DNA of 63,090 bases from Clostridia bacterium (GTDB lineage Bacteria; Bacillota; Clostridia; Christensenellales; QALW01), in assembly GCA_900769815.1 (NCBI GenBank), contig CAAGID010000003.1:1-63090 (forward strand), in the 5' to 3' direction. A program made the translations under genes and the position numbers. The notes beneath the pieces are model-generated. The model did not search any database. It saw only the letters and a list, made by a program, of their open reading frames with translations, and was not told the origin of the DNA. Positions 39,306-47,876 of the stretch are shown one piece after another (positions within the stretch are counted from its first letter, which is position 1; each line of letters starts with the position of its first letter).

Positions 39306-39337
39306 ATAAAAAAAGACACTTTGAAAAAGTGCCTTTG
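39305..39337. terminator. Bidirectional terminator between the aldo/keto reductase gene and tRNA-Arg
   Basis: AAAGACACTTT/AAAGTGCCTTT (39312-39322 with 39326-39336, one mismatch) is flanked by A7 on the plus strand, which is a U tract for the minus-strand tRNA transcript. Confidence 0.75.
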
Positions 39338-39413
39338 TGGTGTACCTGACAGGAGTTGAACCTGCGACACCCAGAGTCGGAGTCTGGTGCTCTATCCACT
39401 GAGCTACAGATAC
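39338..39413 (-). tRNA. tRNA-Arg (CCG)
   Basis: Minus-strand tRNA with acceptor GTATCTG/CAGGTAC, D arm TAGCTCAGTGGATAGAGCA and anticodon stem CCAGA/TCTGG. The loop CTCCGAC gives anticodon CCG, reading CGG. The T arm contains GGTTCAACTCC, and CCA is encoded at 39338-39340. Confidence 0.95.
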
Positions 39414-39421
39414 GTGCTTAT

Positions 39422-39450
39422 ATTTTACACAAAAAAAGATTTTTTTGCAA
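39422..39450 (-). promoter_or_regulatory. Promoter of tRNA-Arg
   Basis: On the minus strand: TTGCAA (39445-39450), a 17-bp spacer and TAAAAT (39422-39427), 8 bp before the tRNA. Confidence 0.65.
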
Positions 39451-39466
39451 CTGAATTATTATTCTC

Positions 39467-39495
39467 TTGCAAAAAAATAAAAAAAGAAGTACAAT
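39467..39495 (+). promoter_or_regulatory. Promoter of tmk
   Basis: TTGCAA (39467-39472), a 17-bp A-rich spacer and TACAAT (39490-39495). It is divergent from the tRNA-Arg promoter. Confidence 0.65.
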
Positions 39496-39526
39496 AATAA
39501 TATATTTTGTTGTGTGTGAGGATAAA

Positions 39527-40162
39527 ATGAAAAAAGGTTTATTGATTTCATTTGAAGGAACAGACGGCTGCGGAAAAAGTACGCAAATTCGTCTTTTAGC
39601 AGAATATCTTAAAAAAAATGGCAGAGAAGTCGTTGTTTCTCGCGAACCGGGCGGATGCAGAGTAGGTGAAAAGATTCGACATATTTTACTTAATGCGGAT
39701 AACAGCGAAATTACACCTATGTGTGAGTTATTTCTTTATGAAGCCGCAAGGGCACAACATATGCACGAAGTTATTGAGCCTGCATTAAATGAAGGTAAAA
39801 TAGTTATTCTTGACCGTTTTATTGATTCCACTTTTGCTTATCAAGGATTTGGACGTCAGTTAGGGGAAGATTGTGTTGAGGTTTTTAATAAATATGCAAT
39901 TAACGGAAGATACCCTGATATAACTTTAATGTTACAATTACCTGCTAAACTTGCTTTCAGAAGAAAAGGCGGAAATGATAAAAAGGATAGAATGGAAATG
40001 GCAGGAGAAGGTTTCTTTGAAAGGGTTGATAAAGGATTAGTGCGTGCATCAGAAAAGTTTAGTAATAGAATTATAAAAGTTAACGTTGAAGGCTCTTGTG
40101 AAGAAACTCATAAAAAAATCTGTGCTCTCATAAATAATCTTTTGGAGAAAGATAATGACTGA
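39527..40162 (+). CDS. tmk: Thymidylate kinase
   Basis: A 211-aa P-loop kinase phosphorylating dTMP to dTDP. The loop is FEGTDGCGKST (about 8-18), SREPGGCRVGEKIR is the conserved arginine segment, and DRFIDSTFAYQG is the DR(Y/F) motif. ATG 39527 follows GTGAGGA; the in-frame upstream ATG at 39467 lies in the promoter. It overlaps the next ORF by 8 bp. Confidence 0.93.
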   Translation: MKKGLLISFEGTDGCGKSTQIRLLAEYLKKNGREVVVSREPGGCRVGEKIRHILLNADNSEITPMCELFLYEAARAQHMHEVIEPALNEGKIVILDRFIDSTFAYQGFGRQLGEDCVEVFNKYAINGRYPDITLMLQLPAKLAFRRKGGNDKKDRMEMAGEGFFERVDKGLVRASEKFSNRIIKVNVEGSCEETHKKICALINNLLEKDND

Positions 40163-40445
40163 TAAAAATAATGTAATTATAATTGATGAAAATGCTGAAA
40201 ATGAAGTAACGGAACTTTCTCAAGAAGAACTTGAAGAAATACAGCGAAACGAGCGGCTGCAAAAAATATTTAAAAGAAGGAAAAAACGCAATACAACCAT
40301 ATGGAGTAATCTTTCAATAATTACTAACGTTATGGGGCTGTTTGGCATAATGGTAGGAATGCTGTTAGAAAATGGCATGATTGCTGCAGTATGTCTTGCG
40401 GTTATACTTATAAGTTCTATTGTGAATTATATTTTTTTACGATAA
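40155..40445 (+). CDS. Small membrane protein, unknown
   Basis: A 96-aa protein with an acidic N-terminus, a basic stretch (KIFKRRKKRN, about 37-46) and two transmembrane helices (about 52-71 and 75-94). GGAG precedes the ATG, and it overlaps tmk by 8 bp, implying co-translation. No family recognised. Confidence 0.65.
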   Translation: MTDKNNVIIIDENAENEVTELSQEELEEIQRNERLQKIFKRRKKRNTTIWSNLSIITNVMGLFGIMVGMLLENGMIAAVCLAVILISSIVNYIFLR

Positions 40446-40472
40446 AAAATGCCTCGGAAGAGGCATTTATTT
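40444..40472. terminator. Bidirectional terminator between tmk unit and trxA
   Basis: AAATGCCTC/GAGGCATTT (40447-40455 with 40460-40468) and a GGAA loop, with A and T runs on either side. Confidence 0.85.
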
Positions 40473-40775
40473 TATATTAAGTTTTTCTAACAGTTGTTCT
40501 TTTTCCATGTATCCGAGAGTCTGTGAAACTAACTTTCCTTTTTCAAAATAAAGTATAGCGGGAATGCTTGAAATATGGTATTTCTGAGCCAATTCAGGGT
40601 TATCATCAACGTTAACTTTGGCAATAATTATATCAGTTTTCTCTGCATTGATTTCTTCTAAGACGGGGGCAAGCATACGGCAAGGACCGCACCAAGGTGC
40701 CCAAAAGTCAATAATGACAGACGGCATATTTGTAATTTTTTCAAAACTGTCTTTATTTGCGTGGATAATATCCAT
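40467..40775 (-). CDS. trxA: Thioredoxin
   Basis: A 102-aa thioredoxin with the redox site WCGPC (about residues 26-30, in DFWAPWCGPCRML) and the cis-proline segment SSIPAI. It reduces protein disulfides. Its start overlaps the stop of the upstream gene by 1 nt (TAATG), so the pair is translationally coupled. Confidence 0.9.
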   Translation of the reverse strand: MDIIHANKDSFEKITNMPSVIIDFWAPWCGPCRMLAPVLEEINAEKTDIIIAKVNVDDNPELAQKYHISSIPAILYFEKGKLVSQTLGYMEKEQLLEKLNIK

Positions 40776-41242
40776 TATACTTCATCCTCCTCAATTTCCG
40801 AATTAAAGTAATCTTCAAATTCGCTTTCATCTGTGTTGCTTATTACTTTAATTCCTGTTTTTTTAGAAAGCTCGTCAATTAACTGATCCATTCGTTCTTC
40901 GCACTCTGCCTGTGACCATTCAGTTTCGCTTTCAAGTTGTTCTTTTGTTAATTGCTTCATCGCAAGATAAAGTATAAGGTTTACATCCTTTTGCTTACCG
41001 GGATCGGCTTTTATCCATTGAACACGATATGCTTCAAGCATAGGATTATCACACTTTATATCAAAATCTTCTTTTGAAAGCAACCCACCAAAGTCACCGC
41101 CGGTAACGTCATCGTCTTCATTAATAATATCAGTTTTATCTTTTTTTGTAAAAGACAGAATAACGAGAGCAAGGAGAATAATAATTACAATAGCAAAAAT
41201 TATTACGTAGGGAATGGGTACTTCATAACCGAAAATAGGCAT
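40775..41242 (-). CDS. Membrane-anchored protein of unknown function
   Basis: A 155-aa protein with one N-terminal transmembrane helix (about 10-30) and a charged soluble domain. The soluble part contains PMLEAYRVQWIKADPGKQKDVNLILYLAMKQLTKEQLE and a very acidic tail. It may be a partner of the co-translated thioredoxin. No family recognised. Upstream AAGGAGTG is a good SD. Confidence 0.6.
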   Translation of the reverse strand: MPIFGYEVPIPYVIIFAIVIIILLALVILSFTKKDKTDIINEDDDVTGGDFGGLLSKEDFDIKCDNPMLEAYRVQWIKADPGKQKDVNLILYLAMKQLTKEQLESETEWSQAECEERMDQLIDELSKKTGIKVISNTDESEFEDYFNSEIEEDEV

Positions 41243-41360
41243 TAAAAATCACTCCTTTTTTTATTATTATAGCAAAGATTTTGATTCTATGCAAATATAT
41301 TCTTGTTTTTTTAAATTTAAAATGGTATAATATAATAAAAAATTTTATTTGGTGGTTTTT

Positions 41361-41606
41361 ATGAAAAAATTAAAATACTTTTTTTATATGATTATTTTTT
41401 CAGTAGTTTCTTTTTCACAGAAAGTTTTTGCTGAGGCATATCTTGAGGGTGAAAATGAAAAAGGCAAATCCCTTTTAGAAAATATTGACTCAAGTCTTAT
41501 TATGGCAAACTGGTATAAAATTGTTATTATTGCGGTTGCAATTTTGTGTGTGTTGGGATTGATAATAAGTAATATAGTTTGGTACATAAAAAAGCGTAAT
41601 AAATAA
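41361..41606 (+). CDS. Small exported/membrane protein, unknown
   Basis: An 81-aa protein with a signal-peptide-like N-terminus (KKLKYFFYMIIFSVVSFSQKVFAEA, possible cleavage after VFA), a short extracellular segment and one transmembrane helix (about 52-76). ATG 41361 follows GGTGG. A cell-surface single-span topology is likely; the function is unknown. Confidence 0.55.
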   Translation: MKKLKYFFYMIIFSVVSFSQKVFAEAYLEGENEKGKSLLENIDSSLIMANWYKIVIIAVAILCVLGLIISNIVWYIKKRNK

Positions 41607-41639
41607 AAATTAAAGTTAATATGTTTTATTGGTGATGAT

Positions 41640-42890
41640 ATGCTGATTAACAGTGAAAAAATATATGTAAATAATAGTTTTGATACGACGACATACGGCG
41701 AATTTTATTTAGGCGATTCCCTTGAACTTATGCCTGAACTTATTTCTCAGTATGGTGGAAAAATCAAACTTGTGTACTTTGACCCGCCTTTTATGACGGG
41801 ACGTGAGTTTGATGCGTCTATGCCTGTTGGAGAAAAAGGTTTTTCAGGCGATAGGACATATTATACAAAAATTCCTTCATATTCAGATAACTGGAAGAGT
41901 AAAGAAGAATATCTTAATTTTTTAAAGAAAATTCTCATCGGTGCAAAGGAATTGCTTAAAAATGATGGAGTTATAAGCGTTCACGTAGACAGACACGCTT
42001 CTCATTACGTCAGATTACTTCTTGATGAAGTATTTGGCGAGAATGCTTTTATCAATGAGATTATCTGGCACTATCATTCAGGAGGAAGCAGTAAAAGCTC
42101 TTTCCCTGCAAAGCACGATAATATATATTTATACGGTAAAACATCAAAAGTAAAGATTAATCCTGCTGCAGCAGGAAAGGCACGAACTGATAAACGCCAG
42201 AATCATATGAAACGTTCGGTTGACATTGATGGCAGAGTTTATTTTTCCATAAAAAGCAACGGTAAAGAATATAAATATTACGAAGATGATATTGTAGCCT
42301 TTGATGATGTATGGGATATTCCGCACTTGCAACAAAAACATCCTGAGAGAACGGGATTTGGAACACAAAAACCTTTGGAGTTGCTTGATAGAATTATAAA
42401 ATCATGCACAAAAAAAGATGATATTGTCTGTGATTTATTTGCCGGCAGCGGAACAACACTTATCAGTGCTCTAAATAATGGCAGACAATATGTTGGTGTT
42501 GATAAATCAGCATTAAGTCTTTTGACGTTTAGGAGAAGGTTGACTGAGAAAAACTGTTTTGATACAATGATATATCATACGGTTGTACCTGATGATAAAT
42601 CCGGCATTTCTCTTCATAAAAATGAGGAAAATGGCTTTATAACCGTTTCCTTTGATAACTACAGAGCATTAAATGTAGATATTGACCTTCCAAAATATAG
42701 TGACGGCTTGCAATATCTTACGTATGTTTCTGTGGGAAGAATTGAAGATGGTATGTATATTACAGAGGATTATTCCGTTCGGACAAATTCAAAACCTGTT
42801 TTAAAATATAATTTTACTGTGCCTGAAGGCGGTAAAAAAGCAGTTTATTTTTGCGACTGTTTAGGAAATCACAGATTTATAGAAATTTAG
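41640..42890 (+). CDS. Orphan beta-class DNA methyltransferase (N6-adenine or N4-cytosine)
   Basis: A 416-aa site-specific DNA methyltransferase. The catalytic motif DPPF (about 48-51) precedes the SAM-binding motif LFAGSGTT (about 272-279), the order of beta-class enzymes, with the presumed recognition region between them. The C-terminal about 110 residues are extra. No restriction endonuclease, Mod/Res partner or phage gene is nearby. It sits between a small membrane protein gene and recG, so a regulatory or housekeeping methylation role is possible. DPPF is compatible with A or C methylation. Confidence 0.85.
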   Translation: MLINSEKIYVNNSFDTTTYGEFYLGDSLELMPELISQYGGKIKLVYFDPPFMTGREFDASMPVGEKGFSGDRTYYTKIPSYSDNWKSKEEYLNFLKKILIGAKELLKNDGVISVHVDRHASHYVRLLLDEVFGENAFINEIIWHYHSGGSSKSSFPAKHDNIYLYGKTSKVKINPAAAGKARTDKRQNHMKRSVDIDGRVYFSIKSNGKEYKYYEDDIVAFDDVWDIPHLQQKHPERTGFGTQKPLELLDRIIKSCTKKDDIVCDLFAGSGTTLISALNNGRQYVGVDKSALSLLTFRRRLTEKNCFDTMIYHTVVPDDKSGISLHKNEENGFITVSFDNYRALNVDIDLPKYSDGLQYLTYVSVGRIEDGMYITEDYSVRTNSKPVLKYNFTVPEGGKKAVYFCDCLGNHRFIEI

Positions 42891-42898
42891 GAATTTAT

Positions 42899-44920
42899 AT
42901 GGATTTAACAGTTTTAAAGGGAATAGGCAGTAAACGTGTTGAGGCATTGAATAAACTTGATATTTTCTGTCTTGAAGATTTGATTGCGTATCTTCCTCAA
43001 CGCTACAGAGACCTTACGGTTATTACTAAAATAAATGCTGCGACGGTTAATCTACCGTCGCTTTTTAAGGTTTGCGTTTTACAAAAGCCTGTTGTAAAAT
43101 TTCCAAGAAAAAATTTCAGCATAGTGACTTGTGAAATTGAAGACGTATCCGGCCGTGCACAGGCTGTGTGGTTTAATCAGCCGTATATAGCAAAAAATAT
43201 TTCTGAAAATGAAGACGTTTATTTGTATGGCACTGTTGAAATAAAACAGGGAAAACGACGTATTATAAATCCGTCGGTTGAAAGAGAGGACGAGCTTTCA
43301 ATAGTACCCGTATATAGATTGCCTCTTTCAACGGGGCTGAATCAGAAAACAATGCGTAATATTATGCGACAAGCTATTGCCTATTGCATTGAAAATGAGC
43401 AGGAGGTATTTTCTTCTGAATTTAGGGCAAAACATAAATTATGTACACGTCAATTTGCTGTTGAAAACATTCATTTTCCCAAGAATGAGCAAGCGTTACT
43501 TGCTTCAAGAAGGCGTTTATGCTTTGAGGAATTGATAAACATTCAGATATATATAAAGTTAAGAAAAAAGCAAAACGAAGTAGAGGCAGGAAAGGTTTTT
43601 CAGATTGATGAAAAACAGGTGCGTGAATTTATAAATGAATTGCCTTATAAAATGACCGGCAAACAGGTTAAGTGTCTCAAAGAGATTTACAATGATGTTA
43701 TAAGCGGAAAAGCTATGAACCGATTAGTTCAAGGGGACGTAGGATCAGGAAAAACAATTATTGCTATAATTTCAATGATGTTTGCGGTAATGAATAATGG
43801 CGAGGCTGCACTTATGGTGCCTACTGAAATTTTAGCAAAACAGCATTATGAACAGCTTTGTGAGTACTTTGGGGAGAAAAACGTCTCATTCCTAAGCGGA
43901 AGCTTATCAAGTGCAGAACATAAAACAGAACTTGAACGTATTAAAAACGGCAGTGCCAAATATATTGTAGGTACAAATGCCTTGATACAGAAAAATGTTG
44001 AATATAACAACTTATTACTTATAATTACAGATGAACAGCATCGTTTTGGTGTAGCTCAACGTGCAAAATTCTATGCTAAAGGAAATTCGCCACATACGTT
44101 AGTTATGTCTGCGACACCAATCCCCAGAACTTTATCTTTAATAGTATTTGGAGATCTTGATATTTCTGTTATTGACGAATTACCACCGGGCAGACAAAAA
44201 ATCTCAACCTCAATTATTTCAGGCAAACGGGAAAAAGATATGCTTGAATATATAAAAAAAGAACTCAACGAAAATAAGCAGGCATATTTTGTTTGTCCCG
44301 TAATCGAAGATGATGAAGAGAGTACTCTTGTTTCAGCTGAAGGATTATACGAAGAACTTTCTTTGGGTATTTTTAAAGATATACCTATTGCGTTATTACA
44401 CGGTAAAATGACTGCTGATGAAAAAAATACCGTAATGGATAAATTTAAAAATGGCGAGATTAAAGCAATAATTTCAACTACTGTAATTGAGGTTGGCGTC
44501 AATGTAAAAAATGCCACTATTATGGCAATATACGGTGCAGAAAGATTTGGTCTTGCACAGCTTCACCAACTTCGTGGCAGAGTAGGTAGGGGAAGGTTAA
44601 AATCATATTGCTTTTTAATTACAAATACTTCTGATGAGAAAAGCCTTGAAAGACTTAAGATTATGACAAAGACAAATAACGGCTTTGATATTGCACAATA
44701 TGATTATGATTTGCGTGGACCGGGCGACTATCTTGGAAAGCGTCAAAGCGGTATCGCTGAAGCAAGATTTTCTTACGCTCTTTCTAATACTTTGTTGTTA
44801 AAGGAAACGCAAGCGATAGTTGAAACTGAGATTTTACCTAATAAAGAACAATATGCTGAGTTGTTAGAAAGTATAAATATAAAATTTAACAAAGAACTTT
44901 CGGACATTGTCTATAACTAA
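42899..44920 (+). CDS. recG: ATP-dependent DNA helicase RecG
   Basis: A 673-aa superfamily 2 helicase that regresses stalled forks and processes branched DNA. An N-terminal wedge/OB domain (about 1-190) is followed by Walker A GDVGSGKT, DEQH motif II with RFG, MSATPIPRTL motif III and the C-terminal helicase motifs ending with GRVGRGRLKSYC. ATG 42899 is 8 bp past the methyltransferase stop; an in-frame ATG at 42851 overlaps that gene. Confidence 0.94.
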   Translation: MDLTVLKGIGSKRVEALNKLDIFCLEDLIAYLPQRYRDLTVITKINAATVNLPSLFKVCVLQKPVVKFPRKNFSIVTCEIEDVSGRAQAVWFNQPYIAKNISENEDVYLYGTVEIKQGKRRIINPSVEREDELSIVPVYRLPLSTGLNQKTMRNIMRQAIAYCIENEQEVFSSEFRAKHKLCTRQFAVENIHFPKNEQALLASRRRLCFEELINIQIYIKLRKKQNEVEAGKVFQIDEKQVREFINELPYKMTGKQVKCLKEIYNDVISGKAMNRLVQGDVGSGKTIIAIISMMFAVMNNGEAALMVPTEILAKQHYEQLCEYFGEKNVSFLSGSLSSAEHKTELERIKNGSAKYIVGTNALIQKNVEYNNLLLIITDEQHRFGVAQRAKFYAKGNSPHTLVMSATPIPRTLSLIVFGDLDISVIDELPPGRQKISTSIISGKREKDMLEYIKKELNENKQAYFVCPVIEDDEESTLVSAEGLYEELSLGIFKDIPIALLHGKMTADEKNTVMDKFKNGEIKAIISTTVIEVGVNVKNATIMAIYGAERFGLAQLHQLRGRVGRGRLKSYCFLITNTSDEKSLERLKIMTKTNNGFDIAQYDYDLRGPGDYLGKRQSGIAEARFSYALSNTLLLKETQAIVETEILPNKEQYAELLESINIKFNKELSDIVYN

Positions 44921-45000
44921 AAATTGCCAGAATTTTAATGTATAACATCTCCTTATTTGTAAAAAATAAAATCAGAACTTCAAAGGGAGGTGAATCTATA

Positions 45001-45174
45001 ATGGCAAAGTCAAACAAAGCTGCTCTTGAAAACATGAAGTACGAAGTTGCTAACAGCCTCGGCGTTAACATGAAGAAGGGCTATAATGGTGATCTTTCAT
45101 CTAAGGACAATGGCCGTGTTGGCGGCGAGATGGTTCGCAGAATGGTAGAACAGTACGAACAGAATAATAAGTAA
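45001..45174 (+). CDS. Alpha/beta-type small acid-soluble spore protein
   Basis: A 57-aa SASP that coats and protects DNA in the dormant spore and is degraded at germination. Recognised by MKYEVANSLGV, GYNGDLSSKDNGRVGGEMVRRMVE, the two conserved helices. Strong SD GGGAGGTG. Expression in the forespore under sigma-G is expected from the family; I did not find a convincing sigma-G promoter in the 80 bp upstream. Confidence 0.93.
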   Translation: MAKSNKAALENMKYEVANSLGVNMKKGYNGDLSSKDNGRVGGEMVRRMVEQYEQNNK

Positions 45175-45187
45175 TTAACTTTAAATA

Positions 45188-45262
45188 CAAAGCAGAACAA
45201 ATTTAATTTGTTCTGCTTTGTGTACATAAAAAATCGCTTACTAAAAAAGTAAGCGATTTTTT
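45188..45262. terminator. Double hairpin: SASP and yajC terminators
   Basis: The first hairpin is a 15-bp stem CAAAGCAGAACAAAT/ATTTGTTCTGCTTTG (45188-45202/45206-45220). The second is AAAAAATCGCTTAC/GTAAGCGATTTTTT (45228-45241/45249-45262), with A and T runs allowing bidirectional termination of the convergent SASP and yajC transcripts. Confidence 0.88.
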
Positions 45263-45266
45263 TGCG

Positions 45267-45635
45267 TTATTTCTTTTCCATATCCTTTGCCTGTTCACGG
45301 CTGTGGTCAACTTCGTCTTCGTCATATTCTACAACTGAAATAGCTGCTTTGTTGAATATGAGTTTTACGTCATCAGGACCTACAGAGATAGTAACGATAT
45401 CGTCCTTAATTTCTTTTACAACACCATAGATACCGCAATCCATCATAACACGGTCGCCGTTTTTAAGGTTGTTTTTTCTTTCCTGCATCATTTTTGCACG
45501 TTTTCTCTGCTTGCGGCCTGAAAACCACATAAAGAGAATCATTGCAACCATAATAAGGATAAGACCAAGGCTGCTTTCAATACCAGTGGGTTGTCCGCCG
45601 GTACCTTCATTTAATAAAGTAAAAGTTTCAATCAT
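45267..45635 (-). CDS. yajC: Preprotein translocase subunit YajC
   Basis: A 122-aa single-pass membrane protein of the SecDF-YajC complex. The N-terminal helix (about 22-40) is followed by the typical RKQRKRAKMMQERKNNLKNGDRV MMDCGIYG region (positions 40-70) and an acidic tail. It lies downstream of tgt, the usual bacterial order. Confidence 0.9.
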   Translation of the reverse strand: MIETFTLLNEGTGGQPTGIESSLGLILIMVAMILFMWFSGRKQRKRAKMMQERKNNLKNGDRVMMDCGIYGVVKEIKDDIVTISVGPDDVKLIFNKAAISVVEYDEDEVDHSREQAKDMEKK

Positions 45636-45713
45636 TTTAATTTCATCCTTTCAAAAATATGTATATATAGTAACAGATATTTTGCTTTTTAACAAGTGAA
45701 ATTTTAGTTAAAT

Positions 45714-46838
45714 TTAGTTATATCCGTACTTTTTAAGAAATTCGTTTTTAAAATCAAGGGAACGGTCTTCCCAAATCGCCTTCTTAAAGTTTTCGGTAAG
45801 CTTGTGCAGAAAACGTATATTATGGATAGAAGCAAGCCTTGCACCCATAATTTCGCCAGCATTAAGCAGGTGGCGAATATATGCACGGGAATAATTCTTG
45901 CATGCATAACAATCACATTCTTCATCCAATGGGCGAGGGTCTTCTTTATACATAGCATTGCGAACAACAACTTTTCCATGGCTTGTCATTACAGTTCCGT
46001 TACGTGCAATTCTTGTAGGAAGAACACAGTCCATCATATCAATACCTCTTGTAAAACCTTCAATAAGGCAGTCAGGGGAACCTACACCCATTAGATATCT
46101 GGGTTTATCTTTAGGCATGATAGGCATAAGATCATCAAGAATTTCATACATAAGAGGCTTAGGCTCTCCAACGCTTAATCCACCGATGGCAATACCCGGG
46201 CAATCGTTAAAACTTGCAGTTGCAATAGCACTTTCGCGTCTTAAATCCTTATACATACTGCCTTGAACAATGCCGAAAAGTGCCTGATTTTCATTTGTCC
46301 AAGATTTATGGCATCTTTCAAGCCAACGCAGTGTTCTTTCCATATTTTCTTTAGCGTCACTATATTCGCAGGGATATGGGGAACAAACGTCAAACTGCAT
46401 CATAATATCTGCACCTATGGCTTGTTCAATTTCAATTACTTTTTCCGGACTGAATAAGTGCTTTGAACCGTCAAGATGCGAATTGAAATAAACGCCTTCT
46501 TCTTTAATTTTTCTCAAATCAGAAAGAGAGAAAACCTGAAATCCGCCGCTATCAGTAAGGATTGGCCTGTCCCAATTCATAAATTTGTGGAGACCACCCA
46601 TCTTTTTTATAAGCTCGTGACCGGGACGAAGATAAAGATGATAGGTATTTGATAAAATAATCTGCGAGTTTACCTCTTTTAATTCTTCGGGCGAAACTGC
46701 TTTTACTGTTGCCTGAGTACCAACAGGCATAAACACGGGAGTTTCAATAACACCGTGTGGGGTAGTAAAGCGGGTTATTCTTGCTCCGCTTTGTTTACAT
46801 TCTTTTAATACTTCAAATTTAAATTTATCTGTTTTCAT
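45714..46838 (-). CDS. tgt: tRNA-guanine transglycosylase
   Basis: A 374-aa TIM-barrel enzyme exchanging G34 of GUN tRNAs for preQ1. The first catalytic Asp is in TDSGGFQVFSLS, the second in GIDMMDCVLPTR, and the zinc site is CDCYACKNYSRAYIRHL. It acts just before QueA and is encoded directly after it, with 13 bp between. SD upstream is modest. Confidence 0.95.
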   Translation of the reverse strand: MKTDKFKFEVLKECKQSGARITRFTTPHGVIETPVFMPVGTQATVKAVSPEELKEVNSQIILSNTYHLYLRPGHELIKKMGGLHKFMNWDRPILTDSGGFQVFSLSDLRKIKEEGVYFNSHLDGSKHLFSPEKVIEIEQAIGADIMMQFDVCSPYPCEYSDAKENMERTLRWLERCHKSWTNENQALFGIVQGSMYKDLRRESAIATASFNDCPGIAIGGLSVGEPKPLMYEILDDLMPIMPKDKPRYLMGVGSPDCLIEGFTRGIDMMDCVLPTRIARNGTVMTSHGKVVVRNAMYKEDPRPLDEECDCYACKNYSRAYIRHLLNAGEIMGARLASIHNIRFLHKLTENFKKAIWEDRSLDFKNEFLKKYGYN

Positions 46839-46851
46839 ATATTAAATCCGT

Positions 46852-47874
46852 TTATAAAATAATCATTGCATCGCCAAATGAAAAGAATTTATAATCATTT
46901 GCCTTTGCCGTCTCATAAATATAAAAAATTTCTTCCTTTGAACATAAAGCACTTACTAACATAAGTAACGTTGATTCGGGGAGATGAAAGTTTGTAATAA
47001 GACAATCAACGGCCTTGAATTTATGACCGGGATATATAAAAATATCCGTATCCCCACTTAATGGATAAATAATGCCATTGTCGTCACTAACGCTTTCCAG
47101 AGTCCTGCAACTTGTTGTGCCTACAGATATAATTCTTCCGCCGTTTTTTCGGCAGGTATTGATTTTTTCAGCAGCTCCATTGCTTACACAGAAATACTCG
47201 CTGTGCATTTTATGATTTAGAACGTCATCAACTTGAACAGGTCTGAAAGTGCCAAGACCAACGTGTAAAAGCACGGGGACAACTTCAACACCCATATTAC
47301 GAATTTTATCAAGCAATTCTTCAGTGAAATGTAATCCGGCAGTAGGTGCTGCCGCAGAACCTAGTTCCTTGGAATAAATAGTTTGATACATTTCTTTATC
47401 TTCTAATTTTTCAGTAATGTAAGGGGGCAGAGGCATTGTACCCAACTCATCAAGAATTTCTTCAAATATGCCGTCGTATTCAAATTTAATAATTCTGTTT
47501 CCGTCATCTTTTACTTCAATGACTTCGGCAAATAATTTATCACCAAATTTGAAACGTTTACCTGGTTTTGCTTTTTTGCCTGGGCGTGACAGAACTTCCC
47601 ACGTGTCAGTATCCAATCTTTTTAACAGCAAAAACTCAATAAACGAGTCACTGTCTTCACGGGTGCCAAGTAATCGGGCAGGCAGAACTCTTGTTTCGTT
47701 AATTACAAGACAATCGCCTTTTTTCAAATAATCGGGTAAATTATAAAAATGTTTATGGATTATTTCCTTTGTTTCTCTGTTATATACCAGTAGTTTTGCG
47801 TGGTCCCTAGGTTCGGTAGGAGTCTGAGCAATAAATTCTTTAGGTAAATCGTAATAAAAATCACTTGTCTTCAT
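46852..47874 (-). CDS. queA: S-adenosylmethionine:tRNA ribosyltransferase-isomerase
   Basis: A 340-aa enzyme that transfers the ribosyl part of SAM to preQ1-tRNA, forming epoxyqueuosine. It opens with FYYDLPKEFIAQTP and shows AAPTAGLHFTEELL and HVGLGTFRPV. It lies 2 bp after ruvB and is followed by tgt. No queG/queH is in the window. Confidence 0.95.
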   Translation of the reverse strand: MKTSDFYYDLPKEFIAQTPTEPRDHAKLLVYNRETKEIIHKHFYNLPDYLKKGDCLVINETRVLPARLLGTREDSDSFIEFLLLKRLDTDTWEVLSRPGKKAKPGKRFKFGDKLFAEVIEVKDDGNRIIKFEYDGIFEEILDELGTMPLPPYITEKLEDKEMYQTIYSKELGSAAAPTAGLHFTEELLDKIRNMGVEVVPVLLHVGLGTFRPVQVDDVLNHKMHSEYFCVSNGAAEKINTCRKNGGRIISVGTTSCRTLESVSDDNGIIYPLSGDTDIFIYPGHKFKAVDCLITNFHLPESTLLMLVSALCSKEEIFYIYETAKANDYKFFSFGDAMIIL

Positions 47875-47876
47875 AT

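Noticed and set aside
45188..45220. Inverted repeat as an insertion-sequence end
   Set aside because: A 15-bp hairpin between convergent genes, next to a second terminator hairpin, is better explained as transcription termination.
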